48,994 bases of DNA from JANQPX01 sp039197065 (lineage in GTDB: Bacteria; Pseudomonadota; Alphaproteobacteria; Geminicoccales; Geminicoccaceae), in the NCBI GenBank assembly GCA_039197065.1, contig JBCCUL010000047.1:1-48994 (forward strand), read 5' to 3'. Position numbers and translations under genes: made by a program. Below are positions 8,996 through 18,054 of this stretch, piece by piece (positions within the stretch are counted from its first letter, which is position 1; each line of letters begins with the position of its first letter). The notes below the pieces were generated by a model. The model did no database searches. It saw only the letters and a program-made list of their open reading frames with translations, and was not told where the DNA came from.

Positions 8996-9083
8996 GCATT
9001 TTTGTATATCAGAAGTGCAATATTCGGCAATTTATCTTTTTCATGCGCATGGATAAATCCTCTCTCGAACGCAGGAGAGAAAC

Positions 9084-9845
9084 ATGGCGCACGCAACCCC
9101 CATCGACGTCACAATGCCCGAAGTCGGCGAAAACGGCGGGACGATTCCCGTCTTCGCCCGCTGGTTCGGATCCTGGAAAATTTCCGTGCAGCGCCGTGCG
9201 CTCAGCACCGCCGAGCTCGCCAACGCCTATGACCGCGAAGCGGCGGGCTGGGAACGGACGATCGAGCGGCTCGGATTTTCCGACGCTTACGAGACCATGC
9301 TAGGCCAGGCGCTGCCGGGCCATTTTTTCGAAGGCCACGACAAACCCTTGCATGTGCTGGATGCTGGCATGGGCACGGGCGGGCTCTCGGCGGCGCTTGC
9401 GAAGGCTAGAAGCGGACCGTTGGTGTTTCATGGCATCGACATTTCCGCATGTATGCTCAACGAGGCGTACCGCCGCCTTCGGGACCGCGGTATCGAGGCC
9501 GATCTCCGTCTCGGTGACGTTCAGGCGCTCCCTTTTGACGACGAGGCATTCGATCTGGTGATGGCCGCCCATGTGCTGGAGCATCTGGTCGATCCTCACC
9601 AGGCTCTTGCCGAGATGGTGCGCGTCCTCAAGCCCGGCGGCACCCTTCTCGCCTGCCTGACGCGGCGGTCCTCGCTCGGGATGTACATCCACCTGAAATG
9701 GCGGACCCACCGATTGACCGCCAGGGATGCCGAAAGCTGGTTCGCCAAGCATGGCCTGGAGCATGTCCGCAGCCTTCCTTTCGAGGGGCAGAAACGCTGC
9801 CGTAACCTCAGCCTCGCCTGCATCGGCAGAAAGCCGCTGGCTTGA
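9084..9845 (+). CDS. Class I SAM-dependent methyltransferase
   Basis: The 253-residue protein has motif I VLDAGMGTGGLSAAL (about residues 90-104), a motif II acid in HGIDIS, and post-motif FDLVMAAHVLEHLVDPHQAL followed by LKPGGTLL, all typical of the UbiE/Methyltransf_11 group. The substrate is not deducible. A GGAGAG site precedes the ATG at 9084. It is followed 44 bp later by a second methyltransferase gene, so the pair may methylate the same small molecule, or act as a homologous pair of different specificity. Confidence 0.85.
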   Translation: MAHATPIDVTMPEVGENGGTIPVFARWFGSWKISVQRRALSTAELANAYDREAAGWERTIERLGFSDAYETMLGQALPGHFFEGHDKPLHVLDAGMGTGGLSAALAKARSGPLVFHGIDISACMLNEAYRRLRDRGIEADLRLGDVQALPFDDEAFDLVMAAHVLEHLVDPHQALAEMVRVLKPGGTLLACLTRRSSLGMYIHLKWRTHRLTARDAESWFAKHGLEHVRSLPFEGQKRCRNLSLACIGRKPLA

Positions 9846-9889
9846 GATCAGGCGAACCCTACCTCACTATCACATCGGAGAGATGGATC

Positions 9890-10519
9890 ATGATCATGAC
9901 CGACACCAACGCGATCTGGGACAGAGTAGCCGAGCGCTACGCACGAAAGCCCGTGCCTGACGAGGATGTCTATCGGAAGAAGCTCTCGATCACCCAGGGC
10001 TATTTCACGCCGGATATGGATGTGTTCGAGTTCGGCTGCGGCACCGGCACCACGGCGGTCATTCACGCCCCCTTCGTCCGTCATCTGCGCGCGATCGACG
10101 TCTCGGCCAAGATGCTCGAGATCGCCGAGAACAGAGCGGCCAAAGCCGGCGTCGACAACGTCACCTTCGAGCAGGCGGCGATCGATGACTTCGAAGCCGC
10201 CGATGAAAGCTACGATGTCGTGCTCGGCCTCAGCATCCTGCATCTCGTGGCGGACAAGGAAGCGATCATCGCCAAGGTTCGAAACATGCTGAAGCCCGGC
10301 GGCGTCTTCGTCAGCAGCACGGCCTGCCTCGGCGACAAGCTCTGGTTCTTCAAATATATCGAGCCGATCGGTCGGCGTCTGGGCCTGATGCCGATGGTCA
10401 AGGTCTTCACCGTGAAGGAGCTCGAGGACAGCCTGACCGATGCCGGTTTCGAGATCGACCACCATTGGGTGCCTAACAAGGGTCACACGGCGTTCTTCGT
10501 GGCGAAGAAAGCGGGCTAG
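9890..10519 (+). CDS. Class I SAM-dependent methyltransferase
   Basis: The 209-residue protein contains VFEFGCGTGTTAV (motif I), AIDVSAKMLEIA (motif II) and YDVVLGLSILHLVADKEA, then MLKPGGVFV, so it is a second Methyltransf_11-type enzyme. The start at 9890 (MIMTD) is chosen because GGAGAG lies 7 nt upstream; an in-frame upstream ATG at 9842 has no site and overlaps the previous gene. Downstream strands carry FFKYIEPIGRRLGLM, which suggests a hydrophobic lid. Function within the cell is unknown. Confidence 0.87.
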   Translation: MIMTDTNAIWDRVAERYARKPVPDEDVYRKKLSITQGYFTPDMDVFEFGCGTGTTAVIHAPFVRHLRAIDVSAKMLEIAENRAAKAGVDNVTFEQAAIDDFEAADESYDVVLGLSILHLVADKEAIIAKVRNMLKPGGVFVSSTACLGDKLWFFKYIEPIGRRLGLMPMVKVFTVKELEDSLTDAGFEIDHHWVPNKGHTAFFVAKKAG

Positions 10520-10950
10520 TGCATCGATCTAAACGAAGCGATCCGCGAAGTCTGGAGAAACTGGCGGAAGACCAGCAACCTGGTGCAGCGTCTCCCGAAC
10601 CATCTGAATGCGCCGCCGCGCTAGAGGTTTGACAGCATCCTTCTTACTCCGATTCCTCATTGATGCATTGGCGGCCGCAACTCCCGAATGATGTTTGCGA
10701 GCAGGTCTGGATGTTCCGAGGTCGTGAGATGACCGCCGAGCAAGATTGGGACATCAAGACCATCGGATCCTCAAGCGCCTAAGAATCCAAAGCAAGCGTT
10801 GGCAGCCTGCCATTTCGCTGTTCAGTATCATCAGCCGATATTGTCGAAGCCTAAAAATTTTAAGATTGAAATAAATCTATAACTGATCTACCGTGATGGA
10901 ATTCTGGCGTTTGTCAGCTCCCATCTGCCATGCCGGAGTTAGGATCAGTC
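10520..10950. other. Intergenic region upstream of the aminobenzoyl-CoA operon
   Basis: The left part has no gene; a short leftward frame resembles the tail of an alpha/beta hydrolase but is too short and unanchored to call. The right 100 bp become AT-rich and should contain the operon promoter and the palindrome described separately. Confidence 0.45.
10863..10878. promoter_or_regulatory. Candidate MarR operator upstream of the aminobenzoyl-CoA operon
   Basis: AGATT and AATCT form perfect arms around a 6-nt centre, in the AT-rich stretch about 75 bp before the first gene. A 16-bp dyad of this spacing suits a MarR-family dimer, and a marR gene is the third gene of the operon. The assignment is positional only. 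Confidence 0.3.
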
Positions 10951-13242
10951 ATGCGTGTTGCCTGTCTTGGCGGGGGTCCTGCCGGCCTCTATTTCGCGAT
11001 TTCGATGAAGCTGCGCGATCCCTTGCATGACGTGGTCGTGATCGAGCGCAACAAGCCTGACGATACCTTTGGCTGGGGCGTGGTGCTCTCGGACGAGACG
11101 CTGGAGAATCTGGAGAAGAACGATTCCGTCAGCGCCAAGGCGATTGGCGACAACTTTGCCTATTGGGATGACATCGCGGTCTATTATCGGGGCGGACGGC
11201 ATCTTTCATCCGGGCACGGCTTTTGCGGAATCGGGCGAAAGAAACTCCTCTTGTTGCTGCAAGAGCGCGCCAAAGAGCTTGGGGTCGAGCTTCGCTTTGA
11301 GACCGAGGTGGAGAGTATCGAAGCCTATCGCAGGGACGTCGACGTTGTGGTTGCCGCGGACGGGTTGAACTCGAAGACGCGCCAGCTCTATGCGAAAACC
11401 TTCAAGCCCGAGATCGATCGTCGTCTATGCCAGTTTGTTTGGCTCGGAACCCGCCAGACCTTCGCCGACGCCTTCACCTTCATCTTCGAAGAGACGGCGC
11501 ATGGCTGGATCTGGGCCCACGCCTATCAGTTCGACGACAGCACCGCGACCTTCATCGTGGAATGCGCGCAAGACACCTTCGACGCCTTCGGCTTTGCCGA
11601 GATGAGCCAGGAGGAGAGCATCGCTGTCTGCGAGGCGATCTTCAAAGATCATCTCGACGGACATCGCCTGATGACCAATGCGAACCACGTGCGCGGTTCC
11701 GCCTGGATTCGCTTCCCGCGGGTCTTGTGCGAAAAGTGGCACCACGAGAATGTCGTTCTCTTGGGCGATGCCTCGGCTACGGCGCATTTCTCGATCGGTT
11801 CCGGCACCAAGCTCGCGATGGAATCGGCGATCGCCCTTGCTGACTATCTGCATGCCGAACCGGATATCGTCGCCGCCTTTGCCAAATATGAAGAGGAGCG
11901 CCGGCTCGAGGTGCTTCGACTGCAGTCGGCGGCGAGAAATTCGCTCGAGTGGTTCGAGGCGGTCGAGCGCTATCTGCATCTCGATCCGGTCCAGTTGAAC
12001 TATTCGCTTCTGACGCGCTCGCAGCGCATCAGCCACGAGAACCTGCGCACGCGTGATCCGAACTGGCTGGAGAGCGCCGAGGCGTGGTTTCAAGAACAGG
12101 CCGGGGCGCCCGCGAACGCGCCGGTGCGGCCGCCGATGTTTGCACCTCTCAGGCTGCGCGGCATGGCGCTCGAGAACCGCATCGTGGTCTCGCCCATGGC
12201 GCAGTACAAGGCGGTCGATGGCTGCCCGACGGACTGGCACCTGATCCATTATGGCGAACGCGCCAAGGGCGGGGCCGGGCTGGTCTATACCGAGATGACT
12301 TGTGTTTCGCCGACCGGTCGGATCACGCCCGGCTGTCCCGGCCTCTATACGGCCGAGCATGAAGCCGCCTGGAAGCGGCTGACCGACTTTGTCCATACCG
12401 AGACGGACGCCAAGATCTGCTGCCAAATCGGCCATTCCGGGCGGAAGGGCTCGACCAATATCGGTTGGGAAGGCATGGATCAGCCGCTCGCCGAGGGCAA
12501 TTGGGACCTGGTTTCGGCCTCCGCCATTCCCTGGTCGCAGGACAACGCCGCGCCGCGAGAGGCGTCTCACGAGGACATGGCGACAATCCGGGATCAGTTC
12601 GTCAGGGCGGCCGAGATGGCCGAGCGCGCGGGCTTCGACATGATCGAACTCCATGCCGCCCATGGCTATCTCCTGTCGTCCTTCATTTCGCCGGTGTCCA
12701 ACAAGCGGAGCGACGAGTACGGCGGCAGTCTCGAGAACCGCTTGCGCTATCCCCTGGAGGTCTTCTTAGCGATGCGTGCCATCTGGCCGCAAGACAAGCC
12801 CATGTCGGTCAGGATCTCCGCCAATGACTGGGTCGGCGATGCCGGCGTCACGCCGGAAGAGGCGGTCGAGATTGCGCGCGCCTTTGCGGACGCAGGCGTC
12901 GATCTCGTCGATGTGTCGGCTGGGCAAACCACGGTCGACGCCAAACCGGTCTATGGCCGCATGTTCCAGACGCCGTTTTCGGACCGCATTCGAAACGAGG
13001 CCGGCATCCGCACCATGGCGGTTGGCAACATCTACGAAGCCGATCATGCGAATTCAATCCTGATGGCCGGGCGCGCCGATCTGGTGGCTGTCGGTCGCCC
13101 GCATCTGGCTGATCCCTATTGGACCCTGCGCGAGGCCGCGAAGATCGGCGACCGACGTGAGACCTGGCCCCTGCCCTATCTCGCGGGCCGCGACCAGGCC
13201 TGGCGTCTTGCCGACCGCGAGGCGGAGGCGATCCGGGTATGA
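10951..13242 (+). CDS. 2-aminobenzoyl-CoA monooxygenase/reductase (anthraniloyl-CoA monooxygenase)
   Basis: A 763-residue fusion. The N-terminal half (about 1-380) is a flavin monooxygenase of the PHBH/salicylate-hydroxylase class, with CLGGGPAGLYF for FAD and a GD motif in VVLLGDASATAHFSIGSG. The C-terminal half (about 395-760) is an old-yellow-enzyme barrel (NRIVVSPMAQY, HAAHGYLLSSFISP). This is the arrangement of the Azoarcus evansii enzyme that hydroxylates, then reduces, the ring of 2-aminobenzoyl-CoA with NADH; databases often call it salicylyl-CoA 5-hydroxylase. The start at 10951 has a TTAGGATC site. It heads an operon with overlapping genes that includes the matching CoA ligase. Confidence 0.92.
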   Translation: MRVACLGGGPAGLYFAISMKLRDPLHDVVVIERNKPDDTFGWGVVLSDETLENLEKNDSVSAKAIGDNFAYWDDIAVYYRGGRHLSSGHGFCGIGRKKLLLLLQERAKELGVELRFETEVESIEAYRRDVDVVVAADGLNSKTRQLYAKTFKPEIDRRLCQFVWLGTRQTFADAFTFIFEETAHGWIWAHAYQFDDSTATFIVECAQDTFDAFGFAEMSQEESIAVCEAIFKDHLDGHRLMTNANHVRGSAWIRFPRVLCEKWHHENVVLLGDASATAHFSIGSGTKLAMESAIALADYLHAEPDIVAAFAKYEEERRLEVLRLQSAARNSLEWFEAVERYLHLDPVQLNYSLLTRSQRISHENLRTRDPNWLESAEAWFQEQAGAPANAPVRPPMFAPLRLRGMALENRIVVSPMAQYKAVDGCPTDWHLIHYGERAKGGAGLVYTEMTCVSPTGRITPGCPGLYTAEHEAAWKRLTDFVHTETDAKICCQIGHSGRKGSTNIGWEGMDQPLAEGNWDLVSASAIPWSQDNAAPREASHEDMATIRDQFVRAAEMAERAGFDMIELHAAHGYLLSSFISPVSNKRSDEYGGSLENRLRYPLEVFLAMRAIWPQDKPMSVRISANDWVGDAGVTPEEAVEIARAFADAGVDLVDVSAGQTTVDAKPVYGRMFQTPFSDRIRNEAGIRTMAVGNIYEADHANSILMAGRADLVAVGRPHLADPYWTLREAAKIGDRRETWPLPYLAGRDQAWRLADREAEAIRV

Positions 13243-13994
13243 CCGTTTTGGGCGAGCTTCAAGGCAGGCATGTCGTCGTGACGGGCGGCGGCACAGGCGT
13301 TGGTGCCGAGATCGCCGGCCGGTTTGCGAAGGCCGGCGCTGCCGTGACGATCATGGGCCGCCGCGAAGAGCCTTTAGAGGCGCAAGGACTGCCCTACCAG
13401 ATTTGCGATGTGACCGAGCCGGATGATGTCAGGGCCGCCTTCGATGCAGCGCGTGCCGAGCGCGGCGCCGTCACCGTGGTTGTCGCCAATGCCGGCGCCG
13501 TTGAAAGCGCGCCGTTTGCCAAGATGCCACCCGCAGCGATGCAGGCCATGCTGGCGGTGAACCTGACGGGCGTGGCCCAAGTCTGGCAGGCGGCCCTTCC
13601 CGACATGCAGGCTGCCGCATGGGGTCGCATGATCGCCATCGCCTCGACCGCGGGACTGAAGGGTTATCCCTACGTCTCGGCCTATTGCGCTGCCAAACAT
13701 GGTGTCGTCGGTCTCACGCGTGCTCTGGCGCTGGAGCTTGCCGGCGACGGGATCACGGTCAACGCCATTTGTCCGGGCTTTATCGAGGCGCCGATGCTGG
13801 AACGCTCGGTTGCAAGAATCGTCGAGAAGACCGGCATGGCCGAGGACGAGGTGCTTGCCTCTCTGATCGAAGGCAATCCGCAGAAGCGCTTCATTCAAAC
13901 TGACGAAGTCGCGGACACGGCACTCTGGCTGTGCTCGGATGCGGCGCGCTCGGTCAATGGCCATGCTTTGGCGCTTTCGGGAGGCGAGGTATGA
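13239..13994 (+). CDS. SDR-family dehydrogenase, probable 3-hydroxyacyl-CoA step
   Basis: The 251-residue protein is a complete classical SDR: TGGGTGVG (15-22) for NAD(P), ANAG at the NNAG position, S136, and YCAAK with Y149 and K153. The start codon overlaps the stop of the monooxygenase gene (ATGA), and its own stop overlaps the marR start, so all are translated together. In this operon it most likely oxidises a 3-hydroxyacyl-CoA intermediate arising after dearomatisation. The exact substrate is inferred. Confidence 0.87.
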   Translation: MTVLGELQGRHVVVTGGGTGVGAEIAGRFAKAGAAVTIMGRREEPLEAQGLPYQICDVTEPDDVRAAFDAARAERGAVTVVVANAGAVESAPFAKMPPAAMQAMLAVNLTGVAQVWQAALPDMQAAAWGRMIAIASTAGLKGYPYVSAYCAAKHGVVGLTRALALELAGDGITVNAICPGFIEAPMLERSVARIVEKTGMAEDEVLASLIEGNPQKRFIQTDEVADTALWLCSDAARSVNGHALALSGGEV

Positions 13995-14467
13995 GCACCA
14001 AGGCAGGGACCCGGCAAGCAACGGCGCCGATCTCCAAGGAACGACTTCGCCTCTGGCTGAAGCTCTTGAAGGCGAGCCGATTGATCGAGGACGAGATCCG
14101 GCGCCGCCTTCGGGGCGAACTGAACTCGACCCTTCCCCGCTTCGATGTCATGTCCGCCCTGGACCGCTCCCCGGACGGGTTGAAGATGAGCGAGATCTCC
14201 AAGCTGCTGCGCGTCTCCAACGGCAATATCACGGGCATTGTCGACAAGCTGACCGAGGAAGGGCTGACGCTGCGTGTCGCCGTGCCTGGCGATCGGCGCG
14301 CCAATCTGGTGCGCTTGACACCAAAAGGCCAGGCGAATTTCAGGGAGCAGGCCGCGATCCATGAGGCCTGGATCGACGAGATCCTGGGCGGTCTCGATGC
14401 CGACGACATCGACGGCATGATCAAGAGGCTCGACCATCTGTCGGGCAAGTTGGAGGAGCGTGGGTAA
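13991..14467 (+). CDS. MarR-family transcriptional regulator
   Basis: The 158-residue protein shows the winged-helix core LKMSEISKLLRVSNGNITGIVDKL (about 58-82) and the wing VPGDRRANLVRLT, both characteristic of MarR. It is embedded in the catabolic operon through ATGA overlap with the preceding SDR, as for aromatic-CoA-responsive regulators such as BadR or HcaR-type proteins, so an aryl-CoA inducer is a reasonable guess. A candidate operator lies at 10863-10878. Confidence 0.9.
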   Translation: MSTKAGTRQATAPISKERLRLWLKLLKASRLIEDEIRRRLRGELNSTLPRFDVMSALDRSPDGLKMSEISKLLRVSNGNITGIVDKLTEEGLTLRVAVPGDRRANLVRLTPKGQANFREQAAIHEAWIDEILGGLDADDIDGMIKRLDHLSGKLEERG

Positions 14468-14468
14468 C

Positions 14469-15269
14469 ATGCGAAGCGACGTCACCCATTTCAAATGCAG
14501 CATTGCGGATGGCATCGCGACCGTTGCGCTGGACCGGCCGGAACGCAAGAACCCCCTTACATTCGATAGCTATGCAGCGCTGCGCGATTGGTTCCGCGAC
14601 CTCCATTATGCCGATGACGTTACGGCGGTGATCTTCGCCTCCAATGGCGGCAATTTCAGCTCGGGCGGCGATGTGCATGACATCATCGGTCCGCTGACCA
14701 AGATGAGCATGAAGGAGCTCCTGGCCTTCACCCGCATGACCGGAGATGTGGTCAAGGCGATGGTGACTTGCGGCAAGCCGATCATCGCGGCGGTCGACGG
14801 GGTCTCCGCCGGGGCAGGCGCCATCATCGCCATGGCCTCCGATCTGCGCATCGCCACGCCCGAGGCCAAGACCGCGTTTCTTTTCAATCGGGTTGGGCTT
14901 GCAGGCTGCGACATGGGTGCTTGTGCGATCCTGCCGCGCATCATCGGTCAGGGGCGTGCGGCGGAACTCCTCTATCTCGGCCGCTCGATGAATGCCGAGG
15001 AAGGCCTCGCCTGGGGCTATTTCAACAGGGTCGTGCCGGACGACGAGCTGATGACCGCGGCAGGCGATCTGGCCCGGCGCATCGCCGAGGGGCCGGGCTT
15101 TGCCAATATGATGACCAAGACCATGCTGGCGCAGGAATGGTCCATGTCGATCGAACAGGCCATCGAAGCCGAGGCGCAGGCGCAGGCGATCTGCATGCAG
15201 GGACAGGACTTCCATCGCGCCTACCACGCCTTCGTCGCCAAAGAAAAACCCGTCTTCGAGGGTGACTGA
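14469..15269 (+). CDS. Enoyl-CoA hydratase/isomerase family protein
   Basis: The 266-residue crotonase has the fold's hallmarks: ERKNPLTFDSY near the N-terminus, an oxyanion-hole segment SSGGDVHD, GVSAGAGAIIAMASDLRIA in the middle and an FNRVGLAGCDMGA stretch. Within the operon it would hydrate or isomerise an unsaturated, possibly alicyclic CoA ester after ring reduction. The ATG at 14469 is preferred (GGAGGAG about 10 nt upstream) over an in-frame GTG at 14460 that lies inside the marR gene. Its stop overlaps the next start. Confidence 0.9.
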   Translation: MRSDVTHFKCSIADGIATVALDRPERKNPLTFDSYAALRDWFRDLHYADDVTAVIFASNGGNFSSGGDVHDIIGPLTKMSMKELLAFTRMTGDVVKAMVTCGKPIIAAVDGVSAGAGAIIAMASDLRIATPEAKTAFLFNRVGLAGCDMGACAILPRIIGQGRAAELLYLGRSMNAEEGLAWGYFNRVVPDDELMTAAGDLARRIAEGPGFANMMTKTMLAQEWSMSIEQAIEAEAQAQAICMQGQDFHRAYHAFVAKEKPVFEGD

Positions 15270-16432
15270 TGGCGGATAGGACCTTCCTCGTCTGGCCGTT
15301 TTTCGAGGATCGGCACAGCACCCTGGCGGAGGCGGTGGACGGGTGGGCCGCGTGTGAGCTAGCCGCGATCGATCATGCTGATGTCGATGCAGCCTGCCGC
15401 GCCCTGGTCATCAAGCTCGGCGAGGCCGGCTTTCTGAAGCACACGGCCATCGACCCCATGGGTGATGCGCTGCTGGATGTGCGCAGTCTTTGCCTGATCC
15501 GCGAGACGTTGGCGCGTCATGACGGCCTTGCCGACTTCGCCTTCGCCATGCAGGGCCTCGGCACGGGCGCCGTCTCGCTGTTCGGCACCGACGCGCAAAA
15601 GAGCGAGTGGTTGCCGAGAACGCGTGCGGGTAAGGCGATTTCGGCCTTTGCGCTGACCGAGCCGCAATCGGGCTCGGATGTCGCCAATTCGACCATGACC
15701 GCAACGCGCGACGGCGATGACTTCGTGCTGAATGGCGAGAAGACCTGGATCTCGAATGGCGGGATCGCGGATGTCTACACGCTGTTCGCGCGTACCGGCG
15801 AAGCGCCTGGCGCCAAGGGGCTCTCGGCGTTCATCCTTCCGGCAGGGCTGCCCGGTTTCGAGGTGATCGAGCGGTTGGATGTCCTGGCCCCGCATCCGCT
15901 GGCGCGCCTTCGCTTCAGCGATTGCCGGATTCCGGCCTCGGCCATGCTCGGAGAGCCGGGTCAGGGGTTCAAGATCGCCATGGCGGTCCTGGATGTCTTC
16001 CGCGCGACCGTTGCCGCCGCGGCGTTAGGCTTTGCCAGGCGCGCACTGGATGAAGCGCTGGAGCATGTCGCTGCCAGAGAGGTGCAGGGCGCCCCCCTTT
16101 TCGAGCTGCAGATGGTGCAGGGACATATCGCCGATATGGCGCTGGACGTGGACGCCGCGGCCCTTCTCACCTACCGCGCCGCCTGGGCCAAGGACAGCGG
16201 TGCCGCTCGGGTCACTCGCGAGGCGGCGATGGCCAAGCTGTTTGCCACCGATCAGGCACAGCAGGTCATCGATAAGGCGGTCCAGCTGCATGGCGGCGAC
16301 GGCGTGAAATCGGGCACGGCCGTCGAGAAGCTCTATCGGGAAATCAGAGCGCTGCGCATCTATGAGGGCGCTTCGGACGTCCAGCGCGTGGTCATCGCCA
16401 GACAAGCGCTCGCAAGCCATCGGGGAGGCTGA
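15269..16432 (+). CDS. Acyl-CoA dehydrogenase
   Basis: The 387-residue flavoprotein shows FALTEPQSGSDV, GEKTWISNGG and the C-terminal QLHGGDGVKSGTAVEKLYREIRALRIYEGASDVQ, with the catalytic-base glutamate in the YEGASD context typical of short-chain ACADs. It would dehydrogenate a CoA ester in the beta-oxidation-like lower pathway, passing electrons to ETF. ATG overlaps the stop of the hydratase (TGATG), and the ligase gene follows 2 nt after its stop. Confidence 0.92.
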   Translation: MADRTFLVWPFFEDRHSTLAEAVDGWAACELAAIDHADVDAACRALVIKLGEAGFLKHTAIDPMGDALLDVRSLCLIRETLARHDGLADFAFAMQGLGTGAVSLFGTDAQKSEWLPRTRAGKAISAFALTEPQSGSDVANSTMTATRDGDDFVLNGEKTWISNGGIADVYTLFARTGEAPGAKGLSAFILPAGLPGFEVIERLDVLAPHPLARLRFSDCRIPASAMLGEPGQGFKIAMAVLDVFRATVAAAALGFARRALDEALEHVAAREVQGAPLFELQMVQGHIADMALDVDAAALLTYRAAWAKDSGAARVTREAAMAKLFATDQAQQVIDKAVQLHGGDGVKSGTAVEKLYREIRALRIYEGASDVQRVVIARQALASHRGG

Positions 16433-16434
16433 CT

Positions 16435-18054
16435 ATGCTTGGACGATCTGCACATACCGACAGCTTCGCGCGCGACAATCTGCCGGCGATGGAGACCTGG
16501 CCCGATCTTCTCCTGGACGGCTTCGATTATCCCGATCGCTTCAATGCTGCCGTGGCGCTGACCGATGACATGGTCGAGAAGGGGTTCGGCGACCATACCG
16601 CCCTGATCGGCAATGGCAGGCGACGCACCTATAAGGAGCTGACCGACTGGACCAACCGGCTGGCGCATGCCCTGGTCGATGATCTCGGGGTGAAGCCCGG
16701 AAACCGGGTCCTGATCCGTTCCGCCAACAACCCGGCGATGGTCGCCTGCTGGCTGGCTGCGACCAAAGCGGGGGCGGTGGTGGTCAACACCATGCCGATG
16801 CTCCGCGCGGCGGAACTTACCAAATATGTCGACAAGGCCGAGATCAGCCTGGCGCTCTGCGATACGCGGCTGATGGACGAGATGATCGCCTGCGCCAAGG
16901 ACAGCGCCTATCTCGAAACCGTCGTCGGCTTCGATGGAACGTCCAATCACGATGCGGAACTCGACCGGCTGGCTTTGGAAAAGCCGGTCAGGATGGAGGC
17001 GGTCGAGACATCGAGGGACGACGTGGCGCTGATCGGTTTTACCTCCGGCTCCACAGGCAATCCCAAGGCGACGATGCACTTCCACCGGGATCTTCTGATC
17101 ATCGCCGATGGCTATGCACGAGAGGTGCTGGGCGTGACGCCGGATGACGTGTTCGTCGGCTCGCCGCCGCTTGCCTTCACCTTCGGCCTCGGCGGGCTCG
17201 CGATCTTTCCGCTTCGCTTCGGCGCTGCGGCGACACTTCTGGAAAACGCCTCACCGCCGAACATGGTGGAGATCATCGAGAAGTATAAAGCGACGGTCTG
17301 TTTCACCGCACCGACCGCCTATCGCGCGATGCTGAGAGCGATGGACGAAGGTGCGGATCTCTCGTCCCTTCGCGCTGCCGTCTCGGCGGGCGAGACCTTG
17401 CCGGGACCGGTCTATCAGGAATGGCAGGAGAAGACCGGAAAGCCGATGCTGGATGGGATTGGCGCAACTGAACTGCTGCACATCTTCATCACCAATCGCT
17501 TCGAGGATCACAAGCCCGCCTGCACGGGAAAGCCGGTCACGGGCTATGAGGCCAGGGTGATCGGTCTGGATGGAGAGGACGTTGCGCCGGGCGACTTGGG
17601 CAAGCTGGCGGTACGCGGTCCGACCGGCTGTCGCTATCTGCACGGCGAGCGCCAGGAAGAGTATGTCCAGGGGGGATGGAACATCACCGGCGATGCCTTC
17701 ACTCGGGATGCGGATGGTTATTTCCACTTCGCCGCGCGCAATGACGACATGATCGTGAGTTCCGGTTACAACATCGCCGGTCCTGAGGTCGAAGCCGCGC
17801 TTCTGTCCCATGACGCCGTCGCCGAATGCGCGGTCATCGGCGTTCCCGACGACGAGCGCGGCATGATCGTACAGGCGCATGTGGTGCTCGGCCCTGGAGA
17901 CACGCCGGGCGACGCGCTGGCCGAGCGGCTGCAGGACCATGTCAAAGCGGTGATCGCCCCTTACAAATACCCCCGCTCCGTCGTCTTTACCAAGGCGTTG
18001 CCGAAAACCGAGAGCGGCAAGATCCAGCGCTTCCGGCTGAGGCAGGTCTCGTGA
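16435..18054 (+). CDS. 2-aminobenzoate (anthranilate)-CoA ligase, benzoate-CoA ligase family
   Basis: The 539-residue adenylate-forming enzyme has the P-loop TSGSTGNPKATMHFH, GATELLHIF, the YxxxGD-like region NITGDAFTRDADGYFHF and the C-terminal catalytic lysine in PKTESGKIQRFRL. The overall layout is that of benzoate/2-aminobenzoate-CoA ligases. It would activate anthranilate to 2-aminobenzoyl-CoA using ATP and CoA, feeding the monooxygenase/reductase at the operon head. The stop overlaps the kynA start (GTGA). Confidence 0.9.
   Translation: MLGRSAHTDSFARDNLPAMETWPDLLLDGFDYPDRFNAAVALTDDMVEKGFGDHTALIGNGRRRTYKELTDWTNRLAHALVDDLGVKPGNRVLIRSANNPAMVACWLAATKAGAVVVNTMPMLRAAELTKYVDKAEISLALCDTRLMDEMIACAKDSAYLETVVGFDGTSNHDAELDRLALEKPVRMEAVETSRDDVALIGFTSGSTGNPKATMHFHRDLLIIADGYAREVLGVTPDDVFVGSPPLAFTFGLGGLAIFPLRFGAAATLLENASPPNMVEIIEKYKATVCFTAPTAYRAMLRAMDEGADLSSLRAAVSAGETLPGPVYQEWQEKTGKPMLDGIGATELLHIFITNRFEDHKPACTGKPVTGYEARVIGLDGEDVAPGDLGKLAVRGPTGCRYLHGERQEEYVQGGWNITGDAFTRDADGYFHFAARNDDMIVSSGYNIAGPEVEAALLSHDAVAECAVIGVPDDERGMIVQAHVVLGPGDTPGDALAERLQDHVKAVIAPYKYPRSVVFTKALPKTESGKIQRFRLRQVS

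Noticed and set aside
11425..12663. 412-codon leftward frame opposite the monooxygenase/reductase fusion
   Set aside because: Antisense to a gene with intact FAD motifs; composition typical of a reversed GC-rich frame.
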